From Syngnathus acus (lineage: Eukaryota > Chordata > Actinopteri > Syngnathiformes > Syngnathidae): a stretch of DNA of 64,000 nucleotides. Within the stretch, counting starts at the first letter, position 1, and the number at the start of each line of letters is the position of its first letter. Made by a program: the position numbers and the translations under genes. Location of the stretch: NCBI RefSeq assembly GCF_901709675.1, contig NC_051088.1, forward strand, positions 12,377,693-12,441,692, read 5' to 3'. The notes beneath the pieces are model-generated. The model saw only the letters and a program-made list of their open reading frames with translations. It ran no database searches and was not told the origin of the DNA. Below are positions 25,101 through 37,511 of this stretch, piece by piece.

Positions 25101-25594
25101 TCCTACACTGATGGCAAAACTAATGGAAAGGACGGGGGCAAGTGTTTTTCCATTACAGTTTGTAGCTCACGCTCGCCTTGGTCCATCCTGCTCTCCATAT
25201 CCCCCCTCCCCCCGCCCCTCCCTCTCACATCTGGAAAGCAGGGCTGCTTTCACTGCCATTCACCATGCACTCACACCACACACACGTACACACTGACGTC
25301 ATGCAGATCACTTTGCCTGATGGGAAGCATATGAGCTGAGAAAGGAACGTTGACGAAGGGGGTGTCGTCTCCACAACACAGCAGAAAGAATATAAGCTCA
25401 CTTTTTCCTGGATGTTTTTTCTAATTGAGCAGCGGCTTTGAAATGTTTCAAAAACCGCATTGCAACTGTATTAGTTTGACTCGTATATTAAGCGGAATGA
25501 TGGATTTCTCGTCACATGTGATGCTGCTTTAAAAGCAATAGCTCTCTGCGTGTGCAATTATTTTGAGATCTCCTGTGTTGCAATTCAAAACAAT

Positions 25595-25610
25595 AGGGGG
25601 GGGGGGGGGG
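25595..25610. repeat. G homopolymer
   Basis: A directly visible G run interrupting otherwise mixed sequence. Confidence 0.8.
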
Positions 25611-26319
25611 CAGTTGCCTTGGCTCCAGAAGGAAAATGTAATGCCTGCCTACCCACTATTTGTTGGCTCACTTTCCACCATCCCGTGCGCCAAAACGAAC
25701 CCCCTGTGCTGCAAGTCTCAACATTTCAAGACGGAGTAAATATATTGTGTTTTTTAATTTATAATTTACGTTCAACTTTTTCTTGAACTTTGTGTACGTC
25801 TTGTATTGGAAACGGCTGCCACCACGCAAAAGCGGAAACGTGGCTTGCGCGTACAAAAGCCGTAAGTGCATCGCAATACAAATGGGCAGTAAACAACAGC
25901 ACCCACTCGCATACCAGCGAGAACAAAACAGAAAAAGCAAGAATCGGATTAAAGCGGCGAGCAGGGAGAGGTGGCGCTGGAAATGAATTGTGTGTACTTT
26001 GCAGTTGCTATATAAGCCCCTTCGTGCTGAGGGGCGATTACCTAGTTTGCAGGCCTGGTAATCTGAAAAGCAGCTTGGGGAGAGTTTTTAAAGACGCAGC
26101 ACTGGTGGCAGCCTGTCCTACCCAACCCCTCCCTTACCGGTATTGGTCGGCCGGCCTCGTAAGGTTGCCCACTTAGACGATGGTGCGAAAAGCTCACCTT
26201 TAAAAAAAGCCTCACGTGAATCTGATTTTGTTTGCTAGCGTGCACAAAGCCACCAGACCACCATTTGGGCAAAATATTTCCACTTGGTAGCTGTGTCATT
26301 ATTTTTGGGTGCCGCTGAC

Positions 26320-26382
26320 CTATATATATATAAAGAAATAATAAATATATATATAATTTATAAATATATAAATAATATAAAG
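26320..26382. repeat. AT-rich tract (TATATA/AAATAT)
   Basis: Alternating TATATATA and AAATATATA units spanning about 60 bp, directly visible. Confidence 0.8.
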
Positions 26383-27340
26383 AAAACTTCAGGCTGGAAA
26401 TGACGCTCAAATGAGAGAAATGCAAGCAAGCAGACTGAATGGTCTAAATCTTCCAAAGCAATAAACTTTTATTAGGTGTCGTCCAAGGTGAAAGTCTGTG
26501 GGTGGAAAAACTTTCTGCTGCCACATTCTACGTCCCATCGCCATAAAGCCAGCTTTAAATATAGACCTGTGTGATTATTTAGTTTTCACTGTCCTGATTT
26601 TAATTCCACATTAACGGGATTTTTCTGATTTTGAAGCAGCTACCTGTTGCTTCCCTTGGCGTCCACTTATGGAAATGAGTGTTTCACCGATGTCATTTTA
26701 AGGTTATGGTAAAGCCGTTCCCCCATTCTGCTACATCTCAATTCACAATATATGAAGTTATGCTGTGCTCTGATGATTACGCTATATTTCAAAGACGAGT
26801 AGATGGAAAGCAGCGGAATTAGACGGAATCCTTACAGTATGAACCTTAAAGACCCTTACATAAGGCTCACAAACAATGCCGAAGCCGCCCTGCTATCTTT
26901 TTGTGTCCTAACCACAAGACCGAAAGGGAAGAAAGAGAGAGGGAAAGGGGGATTAGACAGAAGGATAGAGGCCCACATCTGGGTAATTGGGGAAGACAGG
27001 CCTTGGATCATCTCTCCCAACAACAGGATCTCTGAAAGATGAAGGGGGGGGGGGAAGGGTTAGGGATTCTTTCCTGAATGCTTGGCTGTTTGTAATGAGG
27101 CAGAGCACAGACGCAACCAAAGAACTGGACTGTAGTGCCGCTTCTTTTATTTCAAGTTGCAACACTCAGAGACTGTTTGTGTATGTGACGCACATGGCTG
27201 TTCTTGCTTGCTTGCAAAATTAAAGATGTTTACGAATGGAGGACTTTTGCTGAAAAACAATCGCCGTCATTGGTGACTGTGTGTGGGCACGTTTTAGCAT
27301 GCTGAAAAATCTACTGCCGCCGCAGATTACTGCTCCAAAA

Positions 27341-27347
27341 CACACAC

Positions 27348-27378
<31 letters not shown>
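27341..27378. repeat. (CA)n microsatellite
   Basis: About 19 CA units with one CG interruption, directly visible. Confidence 0.92.
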
Positions 27379-28137
27379 TGATCCTTCCACCTGCCCAGTG
27401 AAACATGAATCGTGACAGAGTATTCACGCCCTCCGCTTCATGCTGGCGTCCTTCCAGTGGCAACTTGGCAAGTTTAACTGGAGCCTCAAGACTCATTGAA
27501 TATGATATTAGGGATGCACAATATACAGCAAAGAAAATGGTCATCGTGATAAGGGCTCGTGCAACATGCATATCGCAGACGTGCAAGGGATTTATATTTT
27601 CATACGAGATTGCATGTTTTTGTCTGATTGACCAGTTAGATGCAATCTCAAATGTGCATCAGGATACCGTGAAATGTGTAAGCATTGTAATTGCACATCC
27701 ACTACAGTAGGTGGCAGTAACACTCACATTTTTTTCTTATTTCTGGTAAATTGATTAACTCGTTTCTGTGGAAGAAAAAAAATTTCTATCAAAGTTATAA
27801 AAATAATATTAGTTATTTCTTTCTGTGTACTTATAACAATTTCATAAATAAATGGTCCGATTTATAATGGTGGTTGAGAGTTGGAAGGTTTTCTTCCTAT
27901 GGGGGTGTAACAAGAAACTAATTGATAATCATTTCTCATATAACTATCAAGATATGATTCCAAGCATTTGTCCTCGCAGTTGGTATTATGTTGCTTTAAT
28001 CTTCTGTAAAATCCTCAGCATACAAATACTCCAGTCTTCTTGAGCACTAAAACACAGTGACCCTTCTTTTTGTCTCTTGCACAGCTCCTGTGAAATCGTT
28101 CATTTAGTTTCTACAAAGGTAGGCCCGGAGAGCCAGT

Positions 28138-28196
28138 GTGTGTGCATGTGTGTGTGCGTGTGTGGGAGCGTGAGTGGGAGCACGTGTGTGTGTGTG
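28138..28196. repeat. Imperfect (TG)n tract
   Basis: TGTGTG units interrupted by CATG, CGTG and GAGCG, about 60 bp, directly visible. Confidence 0.85.
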
Positions 28197-31100
28197 CAAA
28201 AGAGAGTGTGTTCAAGTGAAATGAGCAGCATGGGTGGTGAGTCACACTGTAATGTGGGGAGAAAGAGAGAGGGAGAAGAATGGATGAGTGAGGGGGAGAG
28301 TGGGCAAGTGAGAGTGCGTTGGATGGGTGGATGCGAAAGAGAAAGAGAGGACAGGAACAGAGAGACGCTCTGGTCAGGCACGCGATGCTCTGCTGGAATC
28401 AGGTCAGGCCCACACGAGGCCTTCGTCACCGCTCATACAGCAGAGCGCACTTCTTCGGGCTTGCTTTGCTTTTTTTTTTCCACCACAGCTTAAAAGCTAG
28501 TCTGGCTGGGGAAAAATTTGCTCGCCAAATTCAGCCACGCTGCTAATCAGTGATCCTGACTTACAGGACGGTAAAACGATTGAAAGTGTTTTTTAATGAC
28601 AATGTTTGCATGTGTTAGTAAAATCTTCACTCAAGTGTTAAACTGAGCCAACAGTCTGGGCATAAGGTGAGAAAATGTGACACTTAGTGTGAAGCTAAAA
28701 GTAGATGATACTTTTGCTCTCAGGGCCGAGACCGAGCCCCATGCTACCGCAAACATGTTGAAAGTGGATCCATGTTGGTACCTCCTGGCTCTACTCAACA
28801 CAACCTTTTGACTTCAGCACAGGCTAATTGTTGGGCCAAGGCCTCTCAGGTCTTCTAACAAGAACGTGTGCTTGCTGACTGGTAACCTTAGCGCTTGCTG
28901 CTCTAATTAAAGCCACGTTCAGGATCCAACCCTTAACCCCGAGCCCTCCCCCGTCTTCGGCCTCTCGGACAGACAGTTGAGCCCGAGCTGCCGTCTCACT
29001 TTACCGGAAATAAGAGCTGGCGGCTGGCGGGCTGATAGGTAACCAGAGTACAGGCAATGCCTTTGGCTAGACTAATCAACATGTCACTAGTTTATATTGA
29101 TGGGTTCAAATTTGGATATTTTCTGAATTGTAGAGATAATTTAATTTCCACTAGAGATTGTTAAACTGTTGAAATTTAATTTCAAAGGGATAATGGATAC
29201 GGGCAGAGCAGGGGAAGCGGAGGGGGGGCATGGGGGCACTGGCTCCCCTGAAATATGGTTGGACCCCTCAGGTCCAGGCCAGATAATTGATTTTTTTTAG
29301 AGGATTTGTTTTCCACATTTTTTTGACTCTCCGTATCGAGCTCATTTATAAAGAATGTTTGTTTGCATGTTCACAAAGCTGGCAAAGGTTTGTGCGTGTT
29401 TAATGTTGCATCATTAAAATTTGGTATTGGAATTGTTTTCAGCCGCTAGGCTGACTGTCACCAGGCCATTTTCAAATGTCAACATTTTTGTCTCAAAAAG
29501 AATCGCTTTGCTGCAGTTTAATGAATTATACTCGAGTTGGCTCATATATTTAAGTCAGAAGTTTAGCTCGTTTTAACTTTGCAGTTGTGGTTGGCGGGTT
29601 CTATTATAAAAGACAACTTTGAATTTGTCAAGTAAACGCACTAACGTCGCAAATTTCCGTGGTTGTGCGTGTTATGTGTGTGAGTGAGTCATGTTAGCTG
29701 AGGCCCAGCCCACCAGCCAGCCAGCCAGGAAGCAGTCTTTCCCATTCTGATTTAGTCCAGGATGACTGCATTTGCTTAGCAACCATATTAGCGCTCCAAT
29801 CACAGCAGCAGTGGCAGCATTTGGGATAATGCAGGGCCGGGAAGCTAGCTGTGTGCCGCGTGGAGGCAGTGCATTAGGCTCACGAGCACAAACACACTCA
29901 CACTAGCCACTGGTCTCCCTCACTTAATGCTTCAGCTCTCTCCAAGCATGAAAGGAAGACAGCCAGCCAGCCAGCCTTAATGCTCGGTCGGGCTAGCCCA
30001 CTTTGAGGGAGAGAGGGAGAGCGAGAGACTGTCTGGCACCTTGTAACACACTCTAAAGTCAATCCATTATCGCTTTTTCCCTGCCTCTCTCGATGCCACG
30101 GTGATGTCGGACTGTCTGCAGCATCAACGCCTAGCCCCCACCCTCCCCAATCAGCCTAATCAGACTGAAATAGAAACATCGGTGGTTTGACTGCTGGCTG
30201 CTGCGCGTAGCACAAACATCACAAAATATATTTTTAAGCTTGTCTCTGAAAGACCTCTTTGCTTTTTCCAAAAGGGAGTCCTGAATGGGACTTTGTTCAA
30301 CACACCCTGCACGCGGCCGGCAGTCAACAATGAAGTGGCCCGTGCAATTCGCGTGTGAGGCTGTAAAGTCAAGAGTTCAGGGTGGAAACGCGTAGGTTGT
30401 TTGGTCAAGGGCAGAAAACAACATCAATGCAACAGGCCGTGCTTCCACTATCGCAGACGGCTGCGAAGGCCTCATAATGAGGCTCAAAGTTCATTAGCAC
30501 AACTGTATGAAGACACACAAACATATTCCGAGTCAATAAATCCCACTCAGAGCAGTGGTAACGTACCAGATAGTGTCTGGCTGTCTCTTTATGATGGGAT
30601 TTTTTGTTATTTCTAATTAAAAAAAACAACCGAGTCAGCAGTTTTTGAGTAATTAAACAATAAATCTGGGAAACTACAATCGTTCATATATAAAACGCCT
30701 GCACAGTTGTGTTGAGGTTATGAAAATACGAAACTATGAGGACTCATTTTTTCCACCCCCATTAGGAATAATTTTGAAATGTAATAAGGTTGCGATAATG
30801 GATAGAGTAAGTGAACTTGGATTAGAAGTTGTTGTCCAAATGTTGTGATGAGGGAAATGAGGGGAGTCAACCACATGGGACCTTTTTACTTCACACTGAA
30901 AACTTTCTTCCTGTTTTTCCTGGTCTTATTCATTAGGTTTTATTTGTAACCTCCCCGCATTGGACCCAGGATGAATTCAGTCAGTCCCCACCTGCATTTT
31001 TAGAAGTGCTTGTTGTTTGTTTTGTTGTATTTCGGAGTGGTGTATATCTTTGTGAAGGCAGAGCACAAAGAGGCCCATTGGTTCAATGCTGGGAAGCCTC

Positions 31101-31544
31101 AAAATCAAGTTGGCTGGCCAGCACGCACTGGCACTTTCCACTTCCAAGCCGGACGTTTTGTTCCACTGTTGAACTCTGGGAGCTGAGTAAGTGCGAAAGA
31201 GACACGTAGAGAAGGAGGGAGAGTTTTAACTCAGTAGTCCAATCACATGGTTTCAAAAGGGAAAAGGAAGGGAGAGAGGGCCTTGGAACCAGAAAGAGGT
31301 CTGCTGCTTGTCCAACTTTATCGGATTTCGCAAGCATTTTACATCGCTCAGCTTGGCAATCGATATCATTTTCAGACTTTTACTGACGTCTTTGGGCTGG
31401 CTTTAACTCTATATAACAGATATAAAATTGACATCAAGAGGTCTGTGGTTTTGACGGTTCAAATTATTTTAACGGTAAAACTTGGACTGAAAATGACAAA
31501 TAACATCCAGGAATATTTTCATTTAACTTCTATTTTTATCTGCC

Positions 31545-31546
<2 letters not shown>

Positions 31547-31580
<34 letters not shown>
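31547..31580. repeat. (ATT)n microsatellite
   Basis: About 11 uninterrupted ATT/TTA units, directly visible. Confidence 0.92.
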
Positions 31581-31582
<2 letters not shown>

Positions 31583-33229
31583 TAACTCCTAGTACCTGAC
31601 CCCAGTGATGAGGAGGGTAGAGAATATTTACACAACCACAAGAGGAGCTAGTCGGGAGCAGAATGTGAATCACTCAGGTTTCAAAGGAAGTCATTGTTAT
31701 CATTTTTTTGTGTTATTTTTAATTGATGGGAAAAAGCTAAATAGTTATCAGCTAAAGTGTCCTTGAATAAGATTTTGAATGAACAGTACGTAGATCAAAT
31801 TGAGTTGAGTTAAAGCATCAGTGTGTCAAGGGACCAAAGCGATGCTGTCAAGTTTCTCATCCTCCCTTCTAGCTTTCTCCCACCGCATCTCTTTCTCACA
31901 GCTCGCCTGGTTTCTCCTCCGTCGGAGGGTGGGCTAATGGACACATTAGCCGCCGGCTTGTCCCTCTGCGGTGATTAGGTGGCTGTGAGGTCATCCCTTC
32001 ACTTCTGCCTCCATCAACATCAAAGATCTATCATTTCATTACTGCCGTGGGGAGGAAAAAAGGAAGGAGCAATGGCCGAATCACTGGCTGATCCATAAAG
32101 TCGTCAATTTACCCGCAACAAATGATGGGAAGATTCATGTGGAATGAGAATTCACAAAGGGGGAGAGCAGTGACATTGTGCGCTAATGAGCATTCTTTGA
32201 CATTGTGTTATTTGTTTGTTGTTCATTGTCCTTACAATGAGCGATGGCGAAAAGCAACTATTTTTGGGGTTGTTTTGTGTTTTGCAAAATTTCTGTCCTT
32301 GACACGATGACTTTGGTCTCTGTTACTGACATGCTGCCACACTAAGTGCTTAACTGACACAATATCGTCCAGTTGATTGGTTAAGGACACTGACAGCAAA
32401 TCATTAAAACAAATATATGGAAAGTGTCTAATCCAGCTGTTGGTTTCGAAGTCTTTCTAAAAGTGTGAGCAGAGCGACTGACTGCATCGTGTGGGTGCAG
32501 TGGAGATGGTATTGATTGCTGCAGGAAGTTGAATCTGATGTTTCACGCTGCTTCCTGAGTGCCACTGACAGTGGAAGCGCTTGAGATGTGAGCTTCTGGC
32601 AGGCTTGGGGAGGCGGCGTGACACAGGGGAAGTTCATGAAAACAAGGAGACAGCGAGACATAACACCTCAAGATTTGTCCTTGGGCCAAGACTAAACAGC
32701 ACCTCCTGGCTCGGTTTCCTCCCAGAACACCAAAGTCCCTGCGGGGAAAATGAAGCTAAATCACTGCTCTCAATCTTGGACCTTGATGTGGTCTCAACTC
32801 TGGTTAAAGTGCGTCTGGGCCAGATGTGAACGGATGTTTGCTGACTCGTGATTATAGCACGTGGAAATCCAGCCGCTACTTCACATAACGGGAAGAATTG
32901 TCAGCTGTGTGTTGGGATGCCAAAAACGCTCGATGGCGTTGAGTAAAATACGATAGTTTTGTTTTTTCCTCTGCAGAGACATGCAGACAGAGCCTGCCAT
33001 GACTGGAGCGAAGGAATTGGGGGATGGGGAAGGGAGGGGAGGGGGCTGGAAGAAATGCAAGGGAGTGTAGCAGTGGTGTGGCAAGGTTCAGCTGCATCAC
33101 TGACCTTTGCATGTGTGCACACACACATGTGTCTATGTGCATGTGTGTTGGAAGATAATGAAACAGGGCAGACAGATGAGCCCTTTGAGAAGACTCTAGA
33201 GGTCACATGGGATAAGTCAGCTTGTCCAA

Positions 33230-33260
33230 CCCCCCCCCCCCCACACACACACACACACAT
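33230..33260. repeat. C run followed by (CA)n
   Basis: A run of about 12-13 C bases passes directly into about nine CA units, directly visible. Confidence 0.88.
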
Positions 33261-35121
33261 ACGCACACCATGACAGCAGACGTATATAAATGGCAGTCGG
33301 CTTTATACAAACAGATGTCCGACTGCTCAAGACGGCCTTGGCGGAGTTTCTTTGAAGGAGGATGCTGAGAATAACTTCTTTGTGCTTGCAGTGGGATGAA
33401 GGCGGTTGGTTGGTGGTTACGCAGTCTGCACATTACCTTGTCTTCGACATCTACAATTACATTAATTATACGCCACGGCCATGAAGAAGTCTATTGTTTG
33501 GTCTGGAGGAGAACTAAGCTGACTGGAGAAAATGAGGGCATGTATTTTATGGATAGGTAGAATAGAATAGGATTTTAGAAAAATAAATTGGCATCTTTTG
33601 GAACCCAAGAAGGCAGGTATAGGACAAAACGGGGGAGGGGTGGGGCTGGGGATTCCCCTTTCAGGGTGTTATTTTATTTAACATCTGCTTAGCTGCTTTG
33701 TCGTTCAAAGCGTGGCTGAGACGTATTCATTCAAAAGATATGTGACTAAAAAGAGGGATTCTCAGGCAGGATGATGGAAAGATGTTAACATCAATTGTTG
33801 TTTCCCGCACCAAAATTGAAAAATGCCATCGTTAGCCCCGACAAGCCGCCCCAAAAATGCGCATGCATTTTTTGCACACATTTGAACGGTTTGCAAAGCT
33901 ACAGCTAAAGTGACTTCAGGTTGGGTTTTTTTTCTGTCCAGGCAGATTCAATGAACCGTTTATCATCAACAGACCGAATTTTACTGAAGGTTTCTGGAAG
34001 GTACTACAAAATCACTACTTTTATTAGTGTACTTATGACAAAGAAAGGCTATGATGGCTTTGTCAGCGTTCAGGACAATGTTTTAATGGATCATTAAGGC
34101 AGCTCCTGATAAATCCTGTTTAACATTAACCCACTTATCGCAATCAAGACCATCTTGACAGAAACTGTGGGTGTGTAAAATACATGCTCCTGATTGGGGG
34201 GTTGGGGTCTTGTGAAAAGAGACGACCAGCTGTAGTGTCAACAATGCGGTTGAATGCATCAATTAGATTAAAACACTTTAAAACTGCAAAACACTGTTAA
34301 AAAAACATTTGTATAACCTCCAAAATAAAGACGGTCTTTTTGTAAAGCGGTCCGACTCCATTTCATACATTTCCTGGAAATGTTGAGGAAGATGAAGCGT
34401 TTTTTGATTTCGTTTGTCTATGCAGGAAAGCATGATGCTTCCAGGAAAAGAAGCAAATAGTGAGAATGGAGGAGGGGTGAGACAAACAATGGGCAGCGGG
34501 CCATGATTGAGGTGCTTTGGGAGCCCTGCTCGCCCAGGGGTAGGGGGGCGGGTCATCACCTCTATCTGTCTAACAATCGTAGAGCCACAGCTGATACCGA
34601 ACACAAAAGGAATGAGAATAACCAGTCGATGAGGAGATACTCGCCCAGCCCCACCAAGTTCTCTCAAAACAATACCTCCCTGAGCTCCTGGGAGTTGCCC
34701 ACTCCACAGGGCTGAGTCAAAACCAGTGAGACCCACTTACTTTAAAGAAACTACTAACATGATGGCCTCAATATTTCTTCACCAAATGAAAGCATACGCT
34801 AAAGGATAAGTGATGAACAGTATTTAAGGGACTGTCTGCCAAGCAACAACCCATCCACTTGACTTGAGGGGGATTTTGCAAAGCTGTAAGGTTGACTTGG
34901 CAGCTTTGTCCTCGAGGAATCGAGTCAGGACGGACTGAAATGAGATTAGCGTACCTTAGCATTAACTTGCTCGTACTGCATCTACCTGCCGGTTCCAAAA
35001 TTAGACTCGACTGAAGAGATGCCCTTAAAAGAAAACCGCCCATCCGTGGGAGTGTTGTCCACGCAGTCTGGCACGGATCACTGGATTGTGACATGACACG
35101 ATGTGCGCTACACATTGACTG

Positions 35122-35123
<2 letters not shown>

Positions 35124-35185
<62 letters not shown>
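35124..35185. repeat. (GT)n microsatellite, ~31 units
   Basis: A pure GT/TG dinucleotide run of about 62 bp, directly visible. It produces a poly-His/Thr frame on the minus strand that is not a gene. Confidence 0.95.
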
Positions 35186-35187
<2 letters not shown>

Positions 35188-37483
35188 ACGTATGTGCGCG
35201 AGTGTGCGTGGTTTGGGGGCAGGGGGGTAAGACTGCATGACTGTGGGAGACAGACAGATGGGGATGGAAATGAGTAGGCAGTGAGCTCATGCTAATCTCC
35301 CGCTACAGCTCCAACAGCTGATCCAGGCGGCGAACACACGCACACACACCAATAATACACTAGACTAGACTGATGCGCAATCACACAGCCAACGAGGCAC
35401 GTGATGATTTCGACATGTAGATGTTCCCTCGATCTTTTTTGTGCGGTAAATACAAGACAATATTAATCTGACACACATCTACGTGCAACTTCAACATGAC
35501 GTCACACTGCCAGTGAATGTTAATTTGTTGGGTAATATTTTGTGTGCGTGCATGTGACTGTGTGTGCCGCCGTTCAGACAGCCATCTGCCTCGTGGGAGG
35601 AACTGCAGCATGCGATTGGTGGGCCGGGCATATAATGGAGGCAAAGGGTGAAGCGGGTCACCTCTTTATTAGGGGAGGGAAAGGTGGCGTGTTGCTGACT
35701 GCTCTTCTAAACATATGGGTGGGGGCGGGGGCAATGCTGTCAAATGGGCTGATGCAGCAAAAAGGACCCACCGCCACACCATTGCATCTCAAAATGTCTG
35801 TGGCATTTTATGTCATTTCCACCGCCCTGCTTGAAGACTTGAAGGAATTCATTTTGAAGATGATGTGTATCGTGCCTGTCAAAGTGGCGAGCTTTGGGGG
35901 GACCGACGAATGCTGACGCACAGAAACCACCCGAGCAGGAGACAAAAGGATGATTGTTACTCAGCTAAACTAAGCAGATCTGATGCGATGCCTTTCAAGT
36001 ATCAATGCTGCGCCGTCAGCCACGGTCTGGTGACACAAAAGAATTTGTTCTACGAAAAAGTTGGGGGGATTTTGAAGAGTTTAGTCAACAGACAGTATTT
36101 TGTTGCTTTGGGGGGTTTAAAGGCTTGTAAAATGGAAATTATGGCAAAACCTACTTTTCATAAAGGCATGGCTTGTGCGCCATGTTTTTTGAGTTGCAGT
36201 TGTGTCTGCAGAATGTGGCTAGAAGCTTTTTCCCTTGAAAACCTGTCATTATGCCCAAGAATATCCCCAAAATAACAAAAGTTGGTTAATTAATGTTCAG
36301 TTTTAGCCCAAATTAATTATATTTTATATTATTTTACACAGGATTTTTATAGATCATATTTTTTATATTTTATATAGTTTTTTACATATCATACTTTTAT
36401 ATATTTTTATATTTTATTATGTTTTATTTTACATTATTTTATACAGGATTTGACCGTTTCTTAACTCAAATTATAGCAAACATCAACTTGATCCGCCCTA
36501 ATCAGCCTGAATTATTCTGTAGGTGTGAATGATGCATCTTTATGTATGCCCTTTCATTGGGGTTTACATGATTTATTTATTTTCACATTACATTATCAGC
36601 TTACATTATTTTACCCATTGATACGAGTTTAATCATGTTAAGTATTTGTACGTGATTTCCATAGATTGCATTTCAGGGTCGAAACGGCTTTACCGTGCTG
36701 AATAGTTGAGCAGACGATATGTTGTGTTGGGTAGTTGCCGCTATAGCAAGGCTTATGCGCCATATGTGTCGATGAATATTTCAAAGAGCAACTCATTAAA
36801 TAAACAAGCTGGACCTCGCCGCCTACGGTAACCTATCATCAATATTGAATGCTCACCAAAAATTGACAGTGTTGTTCACAAGCCAACAGACGGACGGTCC
36901 AGTCATCAAATTGCACTATCTGACTGAGCGAGAGCTGCTTCTTCTTCCACGCAACACCTGGAGCAGGTCATGGACTGCTTCCTTCCGTGCTGCTTTTACA
37001 TTAATCCCGATGAGACGTGCTTAAGGTCCTTCGAAGATTTAAGAATAGACACTGTGAGCTGAATACGTTTGTTAGAAGCGGGCTGTGAATATTCTGACGA
37101 GGATTTCACCGAGTGGGAGGAAATACGTTATTTCCATGCATGCTCTTTGCTCCGGCAACGCATGAGCTCTGAGCTTTGCGTGCAGCACATTCCAAGACAG
37201 CTCGTATGCATGGTTGCCTATAACGCTGCCTTCATGCATTACTTGGTGGGAAGCCATTTATCCTTCGTGTTGTTTAATGGACAAATAGGCAAGTGGTAGC
37301 CTAGCTATCCCAAGTGTGCAGCTTGGTTCAAGCTCTATGCCTTGTGTGTAAACCAGTCCGAATACGGACTCAAAGAAGCCAGTTTTGGACATACAGCCTG
37401 CTTCTCAAAATTCCCTTCACATGTAGTGTGTTTTACTACAGTTGCTTACATGCAGCGCTGCACTCAGGCAGTGTCACCCTTTT

Positions 37484-37511
37484 AAAATAAATAAATAAAT
37501 AAATAAATAAC
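37484..37511. repeat. (AAAT)n microsatellite
   Basis: About seven AAAT/AATA tetramers, directly visible. Confidence 0.9.

Larger units (their letters stand above)
20267..27340. other. Gene-free stretch, probable SKI intron 1
   Basis: No exon or RNA gene is recognised. It includes the AAT/ATC-rich tract near 22024-22122, a T run near 23346-23365, a G run near 25595-25610 and an AT-rich island near 26320-26382. A patch at about 22930-23170 looks like ordinary balanced-composition unique sequence and could be a conserved non-coding element, but this cannot be shown from one genome. Confidence 0.45.
27379..35123. other. Gene-free stretch, probable SKI intron 1
   Basis: No supportable exon on either strand. 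It holds imperfect TG repeats (28138-28196), an ATT tract (31547-31580) and a C run followed by CA units (33231-33260). Patches at 28860-29050, 29740-29870 and 31860-32060 combine unique, balanced sequence with TAATTA/ATTAGC-type homeodomain-like cores. They are candidates for regulatory DNA, but this is a hint only. Confidence 0.45.

Noticed and set aside
34768-35238. 156-codon minus-strand frame
   Set aside because: It is built around the GT microsatellite at 35124-35185 and shows no domain.
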